Assembly (NCBI GenBank): GCA_028274465.1
Contig: CM051456.1
Location: forward strand, 82,384,753 to 82,448,752
Direction: 5' to 3'
DNA: 64,000 nt
Origin: Plantago ovata
Lineage: Eukaryota > Streptophyta > Magnoliopsida > Lamiales > Plantaginaceae
The position numbers and the translations under genes are program-made. How positions within the stretch are numbered: the first letter of the stretch is position 1; every line of letters begins with the position of its first letter. The notes under the pieces are model-generated. The model was not told the origin of the DNA and ran no database searches. It was given only the letters and a program-made list of their open reading frames with translations. Positions 40,224 to 52,078 of this stretch are shown here, one piece after another.

Positions 40224-42297
40224 ATTACATTGTGATGACGCTTCTCAAGCAACTTCAAATTTAAATGGAGTACTCAGTCGTAATCTTTAATTGTAAAGAT
40301 TCAACGACAATTGCCACAGGCATCAAGTCATATGAGACTTCTTTGCACCATTAAATTTGATCAATCAAATTTCTAAAGAAATTTTCCAAGTCGTAAGCCT
40401 TGTTCCATGAGACAACTTTCTCAATACAACATCAATGTGCTACTATGATTATTTGAGTCCAAACGTAACCCATCAATAATCCATGAATTCCCATTGCTCA
40501 TTAAAACAACAAGCTTACAATTCTTGAAAGTAAAATACTTGTAAAGAGAGCACTAGTAATAGCAATTTATAAAAATGTATTGCATATGTACATACTAAAC
40601 AAATGAACAAACTCATTTTCTCTTCATATATCTTCTGCCAAGTGTGGATAATTCTCCTCCCACATTTCTAGAAATTCAAGACTTTCATATATTTAACGTG
40701 ATCTATGTACACACATGTCGAGAAACTAAATTTCCGCATGGTAAATCCACTTAAATAACACTTGAATTCTATACCCCATTACACCAACGGTATCATGCAC
40801 ATTCTCTATCCCCACATGAATAGATATATTTTCAAGAGAAAAAACAAAGAAGAGTACACTTATAATAAATTGCAAATCACAATAAATTATAAAATCAACC
40901 CACATACCGATAATGTGATGATTACATAGAATGCAACAATACAACCATAAAAATCGTGGAGGCCTCTGTACTATTCTGGTTGTATCACAATACTGGACCA
41001 ATTAGTCATACCCTAGCATATCGATTGCCTCCATCGCTTGATCAGTCCACACCAAGAGAACCAATGCATAGGCAATCTAGTCTCACTCATGCATCCACAT
41101 TCGGCAGAATATGAGTATCTAGTAAACCAAAATGAAGAAAACCACAATTACACGTATCGGAAGTTAAGCAAATGCAGTAGAGTAAACATTCTGGAAGTTA
41201 TTTAATTTCAATAAATAAACTTCCCTGGACAAGGCTTGGTACCACCAAAATTTGGATCACTCAAATGCATCCAAGTTTTGCATTTCTATTCAGCATGTCC
41301 TCCTTTAGCCACGTCCCTGCATATTTGCTTCATTTCCATAAACTGTAGCCCTGCCTAGGATAGCGACAATAATTCACTTTTCATCTTGCTACTGACTCCA
41401 TGTCTTACACAGGATTAGCGCCAAGTTCCCAAAAGACCTGATTAATATTAATCAGTGAGGGCATGAATTGATAATTTATTCCTGAGTTGAGACCAATATT
41501 TGCGTCGATTAGTTGGAAACAAATTAGTAAGACAAAAACATTAGTAAGAAAATTATCATATGTCATAGTATCAAAGCTATACAGTATCTAATATAATAAA
41601 GCGACAAGCAATTTAACTTCCCTGTATAGTGAACTTTTGTTGACGAGTCACCACGTTTCGTGTGATCAGTTAACTGGGACTAAACTAATTGAAGTGCCAA
41701 AATACAGCGACAAAGCTTTTCTTGGCACTGAACAAATACATCAAATAGCGGCACCACGCACTGGCCTTCTTACGATTCCCCTGCCGAAACATCACACGAA
41801 CAGCAGGAGGATTTAATTCCAGTATACATCTTCTTCGATACTTCAAAATTAAATCTTAAGTTGTTGGAAAATTTAGGGAGCAAATAGGGATGTATCGAAG
41901 TGTATAAACTGAAATTTGAATAAAGCAACAAATCTGCAGAGTTGAATGATTGCACTCTTTTCCTTAAGACTTTATTCGCCCTGCGCTCAGTGCTCACAGT
42001 TAGCAGTCTCCCAAGATAAAACTGCAGTGAGATTGTATACAAGCACTTGAAATACGAATCTCGGTTGGACTACAGCAATATGGGAAGACAGACTTTTAGA
42101 ATTTAAGAGAAGAAGAAGGAGACATTTGGATTCTTTGGTGTATTACCGTTCTGGAGATATTTCTATCCAAACATGGGGTATTTTATTTATAGATTTGAAA
42201 GATTGTGAACGAAGAGGTGCAACTCTTGAGAATGTAACTGCTCGTGCAAAACGCTATCCAATTCAGTTGCAACACAACCTTTCACCAAAAGGTACAA
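40224..42297. other. AT-rich non-coding stretch
   Basis: About 2 kb with no ORF that resembles a protein and no repeat shared with the rest of the window. It begins with the probable S3 TSD (ATTAC). It could be old host intergenic DNA or a decayed element. I see nothing else to support. Confidence 0.5.
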
Positions 42298-42360
42298 TAG
42301 TCCAGTGGTAAAATCTCTAGCTCAGGTCACGGGTTCAACACCCCTTTGTGAAATATTTAT
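42298..42360 (+). mobile_element. tRNA-like head of a SINE
   Basis: An A-box-like TAGTCCAGTGGTA (42298-42310) and a perfect B-box GGTTCAACACC (42332-42342), 34 nt apart, as in the polymerase III promoter of tRNA-derived SINEs. The acceptor stem does not pair, so it is not a tRNA gene. Body, tail and TSDs are unclear. Confidence 0.5.
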
Positions 42361-42708
42361 CCACTTATTGTGTTTACACCTTTTCAACTATCAAACTTTT
42401 TACCAAGATTGTTTATTGAAATAACCCCATAACAAAATATTATTTTTAAAAATATTTTGCTCCTTCCTTCTTAATTTTAGCTACTTCCAACTTTTAGTCT
42501 TCCATAACTAGCACATCAACCAACACACTTCGAGCATTAATTCCTCTCTCACCACGGAATTTTAGTAACAAATGTTCGAGTGTCTTCTACTATTTTAGTA
42601 GATTATTCACGTTCAAGAAAACTCAATTTCCAACGTGAGAGGCACCTTTCTTGGTTAATGGTGCATAGTCATAGACATACCAACCATGGTTTAACTAAAA
42701 TTCCAACA
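42361..42708. other. Non-coding stretch, nothing recognised
   Basis: AT-rich sequence between the SINE-like head and the third-ORF fragment. No ORF or family is recognised. Confidence 0.4.
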
Positions 42709-42852
42709 ACAGATTCTGTGAGAAGTTCAGCAAATCCAAAAAGGAGAAAAACCACTGCTGATACTCCAGAATTCTGTCAAACTGAAAGTCATCAAGGTTT
42801 TGATGATGATGAAAATGATGATGACCAAACAATAGCTCAAGCTATAAGGGCT
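42709..42852 (+). pseudogene. Fragment of a Sirevirus third ORF
   Basis: About 48 codons similar to S3 37190-37340: SANPKRRKTTADTPEF, QTESHQGFDDDEND, then QTIAQAIRA, followed at once by the G3 LTR. The target was therefore a third-ORF copy from another Sirevirus, with G3 inserted after the acidic block. GGGCT (42848-42852) should be one G3 TSD copy. Confidence 0.75.
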
Positions 42853-44242
42853 TGATGATGTCGTTTTTCACCAATTAAATTTGTTTAAAAGCCTAAGAAC
42901 ACTCATCACTACACAAACCAGAGTGCAATGGCAAGTTTTGTCCCCGAGTGTCGTTCTCTCGGGACCTAACGTGGCTTTGTTTGAGGTTTTTGCTAGTAAT
43001 TTCAGTCAACGAGTTCAAAATATTTATAGAATCGTTTTTCTTTGAACAAAGCAACGAGAAATCAGATTGTTGTAAACAAGGTTGGAAAACGGTTGGTGGT
43101 AGAAATCAAATACACATGCATGGGTTACGAATATGCTCACAAGTTCAGTGCGTAAAACCTTCGATCAAGTCTGCTAAGCAACTCGTCTAGGTAACTTTAA
43201 GACACACATCATAAAAGACCACTATCAATACTTTAGAGGTGCTTGTCACTAGCACCATTTATCTAGCATGATGCAAATCTCTAACATACAATCCTATAGC
43301 TTTCATTGACCAAGAGTTTGTCACTATACTCAATTCGAATATATTTTATAGGCAACTAAGAATCATATGAAGGGATTTGCAGCAAGATTGAATCACAATC
43401 TCATGTAAGCATAAACATAACCCATAGCATGCATATTCTACATTCTACCACCAACACAAAAGATTTAGCTACTCATATTCATCAACATAGACATCAATTC
43501 ATATGAATAATAATCAGAATACATCATATCAAACTACAAGACAAGAGAGTGATACAAGTTACCACCAAAGCTGTCACTAATCGGTGGAAAGCAAAGAAAA
43601 CCTCTCCGTAGATGATTACAAAGGATGAATTCCAATCAAAACCTTGAATCCCAAGCTAAAATACAATGTAATCTGAGTTTTCTCTGAGTTTTGGGGCTTG
43701 AGAGCTCTCCAACACGAAGTTACAGTTCCAAAGATATCCAAAAAATGACCAAAGATCAGATCTAAGAAGGAAAATCCGAAAACGTAACCGCTGCCAAGCG
43801 GACCGCTTGGAGAAGCCAAGCGAAGCGCTTTGGCACTCCAAGCGCTTCGCTTGGATTCTGTGCCAAAGCTCATGGAAATTGAAGCGGAGCGCTTCACTAT
43901 TTCAGGCGCTTAGCTTGGCTCCTGGGCAGATTTTTGTCTTCAAACTCAATCTTTTTGCCCTCGCATGGCCCTCGGGTGCCTTGGACTCATCCTTCTCGAT
44001 GCTTATTGATGCTCAAGCACTTACGAACAAGCCACGGAGATTGGGGAACTTCAACGGGGCCATCTTTTCCATCAAAAAGGCTCGTTTTTAGCTCCAAAAA
44101 CGCCGTTTGGTACCTAAGTGCCTGAAAATGCAGAAAACACAAAATGTGACACTATTCTACAAAACTAACCAAAAAACAAGGCTAGAAGATAGCAAAAGAA
44201 GGTAAAAAAGACAAGATGAACGCGTCAAAAATACGTTCATCA
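42853..44242 (-). repeat. G3 3' LTR (1390 bp)
   Basis: TGATGATGTCG...ATACGTTCATCA, followed by the purine tract (minus strand GGTTTGGGGAGTT). It has a palindrome cluster at 43794-43919 made of CCAAGCGNNCGCTTGG-type units, a different arm sequence from G1 but the same GCG-NNN-CGC core. No clear TATA box was found. The start matches the other LTRs in GAGTGTCGTTCTCTC (about 42938-42960). Confidence 0.82.
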
Positions 44243-45887
44243 AACTCCCCAAACCAAACCTTTGCTTGTCCTCAAGCAACAAACTATCCTAAATGCAACA
44301 CAAAAGGAGTCTCATGCCAAGTAAAGTGAACTAATCTATTGAATCCACCAAATGCTTATGAACAAAACCAAATGAGCAAGACATCCAAATAGGTTGAAGT
44401 ATGCCTCGATTGCGAATATACACATTCTCAAGTGCACTTGGTTAAACAAAGGAGTCTCTCGTAACATCTTCTACCTGGACCTGGTCAGTGACGTCACGAT
44501 GATGCATGTTATCATACTACAATTGCCCCGTGCCTATGAAACCGAGGGCTTGCTACTGTTCACCAAGCGAGACTTTTCCTCAAGAGAGGGCGAACCAATA
44601 CTGGCTCTCATCAAACGAAAGAGGGTTCCCTTAGAAAGATAACACTCCCCTATTCTACCCAAACTCTCAAGAATGATCCTCTTTCAACCACTTCTTGAAT
44701 AGCAAGACGAGGGTGGTCAAGAACAGGCCTTGGACAAAGGCAACACGAAACGAAAGATAGAATTTACAACTCGACACTTCAAAAGGACAAAATATTTACA
44801 TGACACTTGACACTACGAGACTGCTTTTGGCTTGCAACGACCCTTCTTTTGCTTTTTGGGTCTTATTCTTTATTTCCCCTTTTTTTTTCTTTTCTCTTTT
44901 TTTTTTATATTTCTTTTTCTTTTCTTCTTCTTTTCTTTTTCTTTTTTTTTTTATATTTAGGGGCAAGCAGCAGTACTAAGTGTCAAAAACACCTCCCCAA
45001 ACCTATTCGAAAGAATAGGTTTGAGCACAAAGACGAAAAACAAAAAGGAAAGACTCTTTTACAAAGACACCTCCCCAAACCTATTCGAAAGAATAGGTTG
45101 GGACACAAAACAAAAAGAAAAAGAAAAAGAAACTTTACAACGACTCAAAGACGAAAGACAAGTATAACGAAGCAACCCCCTCCCCAAACCTATTCGATAG
45201 AATAGGTTTGATACAAGGAATCGCACACCTCACACTACCTCCTTCCTACGCATTTGGCAATCTCTAATCGAGGTGAAGAAGTTGTCGCCTCTTACGTACA
45301 TAATTACACGGGTTACAACCATAGACTCTAACATGCATCATTTCATAAGGCCATCGTGAACCGCAGCAGAAGAAACACCACTCAAGGTGATGTCGAGACT
45401 ACTAAGCTTAACTAGTGCACATGCGAATGTGACAAACCAAGCGAGACAAGCCTCAAACTACTTGCAAAGTGATGCAACATATGATCAATGGTCATAAACA
45501 CTTAGTCTACTCAACAAAAAAGTTCAAAAGACTTGGCAATAAACTCCACACACGACAACGTGCAACAACTAATCTAGGGATGATATGCGTGAAAAAATTT
45601 GAAAAAACACGACAAATCACATGAACTTGATTAAAATTAGGCATGTACGAACCACACAAGCATATAGTACTGAAAATCCAATACCCACCTAAACTTTTGC
45701 TCGTCCTCGAGCAAAGAAAAGTTGAAAGAAAAGGAAAAATTGGATTGAAAGTACACTTCCCTGAGATAAAGGTTTGTGTCCAATCTCCTATATATGAGTA
45801 GTACCTAAAAGAACTCAAGAAACAAGTGAAAACGGGTGCGCAAAGGTGAGAAGAAAGGAAAAAACGAGGAAAATCTGGGTACAGGGT
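44243..45887 (-). other. G3 3' non-coding block
   Basis: Shares many short blocks with the non-coding regions of G1, G2 and G4 (TCTACCTGGACCTGGTCAG, CTGGCTCTCATCAAACGAA, GTGAACCGCAG). T-rich run 44870-44955. Three hairpins: 45002-45019, 45080-45097 and 45189-45206 (the third with GATA in place of GAAA). No supported ORF. Confidence 0.72.
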
Positions 45888-46038
45888 CCAGGCGGACCGC
45901 TTGGCTCCGCCAAGCGGTTCGCTTGGTCAAGCGGAGCGCTTGGGAGGCTCCAGGCGCTCCGCTTGAATTTCCAGGAAGTTGCAAAACTTCCTGGAATTTC
46001 AAGCGGACCGCTTGGCCCTTCCAAGCGCTTCGCTTGGC
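45888..46038 (-). promoter_or_regulatory. Internal palindrome cluster of G3 with a 31-bp-arm hairpin
   Basis: Several CCAAGCG..CGCTTGG inverted repeats, matching those in the G3 LTR. One large hairpin has arms 45950-45980 and 45985-46015 (31 bp, three mismatches, loop GCAA), including CCAGGAAGTT-GCAA-AACTTCCTGG. It lies downstream of integrase, where G1 and G4 have the ORF2 promoter-like module. No ORF2 follows. Confidence 0.6.
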
Positions 46039-46183
46039 CCTGTTTCTATATTTCGATGTTTTTTCCTATCTTAATCACCTAAGGCACCAAGACAAAAACT
46101 AGACTAAACTAATCACGACAAAAGGCACACAGGCCACAACTACAAAAGCAAATAAAGAGAATGCAAGAAACTAATGAAATGAA

Positions 46184-47381
46184 CTAAGATACAAAAGGTA
46201 CCTCGACCAAGTCAACCTCCACTTCATGAGTCGACTCGAGAAGCTCTAGGTACGGCTTAACTCTCTGGCCATTGACCTTGAAGGTAGCTCCGGTTTTGTT
46301 GTCCAAGAGTTCCACAGCACCATGGGGTGCTACTCGGACAATTTCAAATGGTCCGTCCCATCTAGAACGGAGTTTTCCAGGAAAAAGTCGCAACCGAGAG
46401 TTGAAGAGGAGTGCCTTTTGACCTGGGACTAAATCCTTGCGGATGATGCCTCTATCATGATACCTCTTTGCCCGTTCCTTGTATATCTTACCACTCTCGA
46501 AGGCTTTCAATCTTAGCTCATCTAGCTCGGTGAGTTGCAAAAGTCTTTCTTCACCGGCTTTCTCCATATCAAGGTTCAATTGCTTGATGGCCCAAAGTGC
46601 TCTATGCTCCAACTCCACGGGTAGATGGCAAGCTTTCCCGTACACAAGCCGGTAGGGAGTGGTACCAATCACCATTTTGAACGAGGTCCTATATGCCCAT
46701 AGTGCATCCGGCAACTTGGTGGACCAATCCTTCCTCGAGGGTTTGACCACCCGCTCCAAGATTTTCTTGATTTGCCGATTGCTCACTTCCACTTGGCCAG
46801 ATGTTTGAGGATGATATGGAGTAGCAACGAAATGTGTCACCCCGTACTTCTTCATGAGATTAGCGAAGACCTTGTTCACAAAGTGAGTTCCCCCATCGCT
46901 GATAATGGACCTCGGGGTCCCAAACCTATTGAAGATCACATCTCGAAGAAAAGAGAGTACAACCTTGGCATCATTAGTCCGGGTGGGAACAGCCTCTACC
47001 CATTTGGTGACATAGTCGACCGCAACCAAGATATATTCGTACCCATTACTCTTAGGGAATGGTCCCATAAAGTCTATACCCCAAACATCAAAAGGCTCAA
47101 CAACTAAGTTACCTTGCTGGGGCATCTCTTGTTGCTTGCCAATGTTGCCACTCCGTTGGCATGAGTCACATTGCCCCACAAATGAGCGCGCATCTTCATA
47201 CAAGCTGGGCCAAAAGAACCCGGATTGAAGCACCTTGCGAGCGGTTTTTTGGCCACTATAAGGCCCTCCACATTCTAACTCATGGCAGAATTTCAGTATC
47301 GACAATTGCTCTTTCTCGGGTACACACCTCCGCAAGACTTCATCTCCTCCCTTGCGGAACAAGTACGGTTCATCCCATATG
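46184..47381 (-). pseudogene. G3 integrase (C-terminal end of pol), cut by G4
   Basis: Reads [18 protein letters not shown], a zinc-finger region ([14 protein letters not shown] ... CDSCQR), and the rve core with Asp in [11 protein letters not shown], Asp in [11 protein letters not shown] and Glu in [15 protein letters not shown]. The GPY/F-like C-terminus ([13 protein letters not shown]) follows, ending VPFVS with TAG at 46184. The DDE triad is intact, but the second finger His appears replaced by Pro (GGPY where GGH is usual). The frame is open into G4 (TSD ATATG, 47377-47381) and resumes at 55614 toward the N gap. No chromodomain seen. RT and RNase H are not in the window. Confidence 0.9.
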
Positions 47382-48659
47382 TGATGAACGCGAGTTTTTC
47401 AGTCCCGGTTCAGTCAAATAATATTTGTTATTTAGCCAAAGGCAATCCACAACTACAACGAAAACCGTAGTGTAGTAGCAGAATGACTCGAGTGTCGTTC
47501 TCTCAGGACTATAACTAGCTTTATCTATTTAACAGGAAAATATAAAACAGCAGATAGAAAGCAATAGGGGGTTTTCAAGCAGATAATGGAGGTTGGTGAT
47601 AGTATGGTCCTTCTTAACATAATGGGTCGATAATCATGCATAAATTCCTCGGTCTTGCATAGAGATCATTGAATGAATCTTGGGTCCTGTTGTGAGTATT
47701 AAGCACTACGAAGATAATATGGGTCAAACTCATCAACAACTAACGTCCTATTGTGTTCCGTAATCATTCAACACTACGAAGATAATTTAGTCTGATTGGC
47801 CGACAAGTGTCCATGTGTGCATAATGATCAATACAACATACGAGAATTTTGGTGTTTAACTCATCAACGAAATAAAGCAATGACACGGAGTATAATGCGC
47901 GATATAGCCATTAGCATGATTATCTTCCCTCGCTAAGAATTCACATACTACCACCAACGATAAATTTAGCTACTCATAATGTGCATGCAATCAATAGCAA
48001 TCATAGAAGAAAACATATTGAAAGAAATAAAATAAGTAGATAAAAGTTGTAAGATACAAAGTTACCGAAGGTTGTCAATCTCCGGATGATTGCGATCCTA
48101 CGCGCTCCAATCTGCTATGAAAAAGTATCCCCTAAGCTATGAAACTCCCAGGACAGGCCCCGGGAGGTTCCTCCCTAAAACTATAGAGAGAGGTGAGAAA
48201 GTAGGCTTGGAAAGATATGATTTTCGGAGAGAAAACTCGCAACTATATATAGGCCCGAAAATCCTCTGGGGCGGTTCGCCCGAGGCATGGGGCGGTTCGC
48301 CCCCCAGTTTTTCGCTGAATTTCCGCGTTTTTCGACGCGGATTTGGATTTTTTCACCTTTTCGGACTCGGTTTCAGACTTCTAATGGCCTTCTAACCTCC
48401 AGATTCGGCCCCTAGACTCCAATTCCTATCCAGAAACCTTCAGATACTCCAAATAGGCTTCTGGAACACCAATTCCTTGTAGACTTCAATATAATTGCCC
48501 GTAAATCTCCGAATTTCAACCAAAACCTGTAAAATAAAATCTAAAGGGAAACGTGACACTATTCTACTAAAATGTACTAAAATATAGCTAAATTAACATA
48601 GAGGATAGCTAAATTAGGTGAAAAAGACTCGAATGAAAGTGTAAAATACACATTCATCA
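47382..48659 (-). repeat. G4 3' LTR (1278 bp)
   Basis: TGATGAACGCG...CATTCATCA. TATA run 48243-48252, two palindromes at 48267-48305 (GGGGCGGTTCGCCC type). Confidence 0.93.
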
Positions 48660-50169
48660 AACTCCCCAAACCGAACCTTTGCTTGTCCTCAAGCAACTTA
48701 AGCTAGACTCTAACACAAAAAACATGCAAGACTCAAAAATGGAGTTTCATGCCAAATAAAATGAACTAAATTACTGAATCTACCAAATAACATATGAACA
48801 AAAACCATACAAATCAAAGCATGAATATAGGTTGAAGAATACCTCGATTGACTTATACACATCCACATAAGCACTTATGTCAAGACAGGATAGTCTCTCG
48901 TAACATTCTCTACCTGGACCTAGTCAGTGACGACGTAATGATGCATGCTAAGATACGAATGGTTGCCCCGTGCCTATGAAACTGAGGACTTACTGCTGTT
49001 CCACCATGTTAAGACTTTCCCTCAAAAGAGGTCGAACCAGTACTGGCTCTCATCAAACGAAGGAGGGTTCCCTATAAAAGATAACACTCCCCTATTCTAC
49101 CCATCTCTCAAGTAAAGTCTTAAGCTATTCACCACTTCCTGAATGGCAGGACGAGGGTGGTCTAGAACAGATGACACTTAAGACAAAAAGATAAAAAATA
49201 GAAACACGCGATTACGAACAATACGAAAAATGGAAAAGACTCAAACTTTGCTAAACTGCTATTTGGCTTTATTTTTGGGACCCTTCTTTTGCTTTTTTGG
49301 GGTCTTCTCTTTTTTTCTTTTCTTTTTTTCTTTCCAGATTCTTTTTTCTTTTTCTTTTTTTCTTTTTTCTGGAATTTTCTCTTTCTTTTTTTTCGATTTT
49401 TTTTCCTAGCCAGCAGTAGCATAACAAAAAGAGAAATAATGACTCACACGACTTCCCCAAACCTATTCGAAAGAATAGGTTGGAGTACAAAATTCACGAA
49501 AAAGGAAAAATAAACTCACGATACGAAAATGAAAAACAGAAACAAGCCTATGACGGTGTAACCCCCTCCCCAAACCTATTGGGAAGAATAGGTTATAAAC
49601 AAAAGATCACACAACCTCACACTACCTCCTTCCTAGGCATTTAGCAATCTCAAAGCATGATAAAGACTTGTTGCCTTTTAGGTACATAATTACTCGGGAG
49701 AACAACCATAAGACCCTAACATGCATCATCCTATTATAAAGGCCTTCGTGAACCGCAGTAGAGAAATCACCACTAAGTGATGTCGAGACTACCATGCTTA
49801 ACTAAGTGCAATACATAAATGTGATAAGCCAAGCGAGAAAAACCTCAAACAAATTCATAGAGATGAAGCATACGATTAATGGCATAGCTAGTTGATCTAC
49901 CCAATAAAAAAGTTCAAAAAATTCGGCAATAGACTCCATATAAAACATGCAAAACTATCCTAGGATGAATGCAACCTAAAAAATCTAAGAAAGCGGTAAA
50001 CGTGCAAATGCAAATGCAGACAGATAAAGCATGCGAGGTACTATACTCATCCTACCAATGCCAAGCTCCAAACTAACAACATCAGATCACTTAAATCCAA
50101 TCCCCCTCGTGAAATTAACGCTAGTCCCTAGCAGTAAGAAAATGAGTAAATAAGATGTGATACTAGATG
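48660..50169 (-). other. G4 3' non-coding block
   Basis: Same order of blocks as G1: purine tract, TCTACCTGGACCTAGTCAG, T-rich run (49305-49405), hairpins at 49462-49479 (perfect) and 49575-49592 (loop GGGA, with the adjacent closing pair changed). No supported ORF. Confidence 0.72.
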
Positions 50170-51059
50170 TTACCCCATGGTTTGGCCTCGGTCGGCTGAG
50201 TATGCTGCTTATGAGTTATTGGGCCTCCTCCGGGAGTTTTATAGGGAGTCATCAGGTCTTCGGGTACGCTCGGTAGTTTCAATTATGGGACGCAAAGGAG
50301 CAACTCCTCAGTCAGTATCATCATTGCCCGTATGGCCTTCATTGTCACTACTTTCACGCACATCCTCACTATGAGAGTTGTAGTGGCAGGCTGAATTCTC
50401 AAGATTAGCCGTCGCTGTTATGGAATTCTCCATCCTGTAGCCCTCCAATAGGATGTGAACTGCTGAAGGGAAAAGGGCAGTGGTATCAGGACCTCCCCCT
50501 TCAACGGTTTACTCCATGAGAAGGTTTCAGGCAGCTGCTCGGATACTCAGGAGTCCTCTACCTTTTTCTCCAATTTTGTCTACATTCTCTACAGTTGATG
50601 CTCCCAATATCAATGTTATGCTCCCTTTAGAGGCAGGCAAGGGGCACCCCCAACAAGGTGCTGAGTACCCATGTCATTATGTTTTGGAACCAAGCTAGCG
50701 CTTCGGAACCTTCTAGCAACTGCGAACTCAAGATCAAATCCGTTGCTGCGAGAATGTCCCGGTGCCTTCCAGTTCACTCGAACTCTGCAGTCCTCGTGAT
50801 GGAGGGATGATGTAATAACGGTTTCTGTCCCTTCAGTGGTGCATGAATAGGCATTGGAGTCCTTACTCCAGGTGTACTCTAGCTCCTCCTCTCGGATAAT
50901 CCACGACGTTGTTGCAAAACCCCTTGGCTCGAACGCACATCTAGCGAGATCACCTTCCTTGACATGATTCTTCACAGCAATCATACGGGAATGCTCCCTT
51001 CCCTTTTTAAGGTACCTACAAACAGCTATTAGCACCTCGTATGACAAAAACAGACTCAA
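50170..51059 (-). pseudogene. G4 ORF2 remnant
   Basis: 51059-50616 reads SYEVLIAVCRYLKKGREH, ARCAFEPRGFATTSWII, DSNAYSCTTEGTETVI, and RSASLVPKHNDMGTQ, parallel to G1 ORF2 (VLMDVCRYHATKREEH, GVFEPWTFASTSRFI, HPYVYSHTSKGIGSNI, RIANLIPKHNDTNTQ). The frame fails at about 50616 and decayed homologous sequence runs to about 50170. It diverges far more from G1 than gag-PR does, suggesting relaxed constraint. Confidence 0.72.
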
Positions 51060-51069
51060 TATATGCTAG

Positions 51070-51816
51070 TGTAAAAGCGAAAAATACGAGTGATAAAATC
51101 AACAATCAAACTCCCAAACCGCAATGTCTAGCCTAGCTTTTTCACCATGCAACATACCAACGTAACTACTACATGCAATACATCACATCATGCTTTCACT
51201 AGACAACCAATATCCTTGATATCAGGGCTCAATTCATACCATAGCAGCGCAAAAATTTCTACCAGCATAAATCCTCATTCTCAGCTAATAAGCATTCTAT
51301 CGTCAAATCCACCAATATTAAACCAATAAACACATTCATATGCAAGAATCCAAAGATAAAGTCATATTGCAGAACAAGATATATCATCTAGCAGCAAAAT
51401 ACCCAAATCAGCAATCCAAGCAAAATTGAGCATGCAATAACATGTCTAATCACAGAAACAACATACCCATGCATCAAATAAACATAATTGAAGCTCAAAA
51501 TAGAAAACCCCCAAATTTGAAATTTAGGGTTCTAAGGATGATACCTCAGATCTGCAAATCTAACGAATTAGGATGAAATCTGTTCGGATAGGATGATAGA
51601 TCGTGTTATAGGCTTCGAATTAAGCTAAAGAACACTCAATTTGGTCAAGAAACGAAGAAGTTATGAAGATTTAGAAGTAAAATCGCACTTTTCGGGTTTT
51701 TTTGGGAGTATGGACGAAGATGAATGAAGAAAATATGGTTTTGGGGTTGAAATCCGCGTTTTTTAAGATCTGGGACTGTGGGGCGGTTCGCCCCACAAGT
51801 GGGGCGGTTCGCCCCG
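51070..51816 (-). promoter_or_regulatory. Internal promoter-like module upstream of G4 ORF2
   Basis: Minus strand: two palindromes GGGGCGAACCGCCCC (51816-51779), a pyrimidine-rich leader-like stretch (TTTTCTTCATTCATCTTCG, about 51737-51719), GTGTTCTTTAGCTT shared with G1, and a donor-like CTGAG|GTATC at about 51546, ending before ORF2. The TATA-like element is weaker than in G1. Transcription is inferred. Confidence 0.42.
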
Positions 51817-52078
51817 TGCTCCCCAATGCGGGGAGACGGGCCCCGATGTCAGAAAATGCGGTTTAAATCCCGAAACCGATTTTTTTTCAAAAACCACTCG
51901 AAAAATCTCACTCAAACAAAAGCATATATGACACAGACATGAACAAATTCGCATATGAGAAGCAAATAGTTCAAGAATGAATGCATGCAGAAAAGCAGTA
52001 AAGAAAGCGGTAAAAATTCCGGGTTGCCTCCCGGATAGCGTCATTGTTTAAAGTCTTTGACTCGACTCCTGTCTACGC

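Noticed and set aside
42298..42360. Functional tRNA gene
   Set aside because: A and B boxes are present but the acceptor stem and anticodon arm do not fold; a SINE head fits better.
45805..46102. Four overlapping ORFs on both strands in G3 interior
   Set aside because: By-product of the CAAGCG palindrome cluster, as the inverted repeats keep frames open on both strands.
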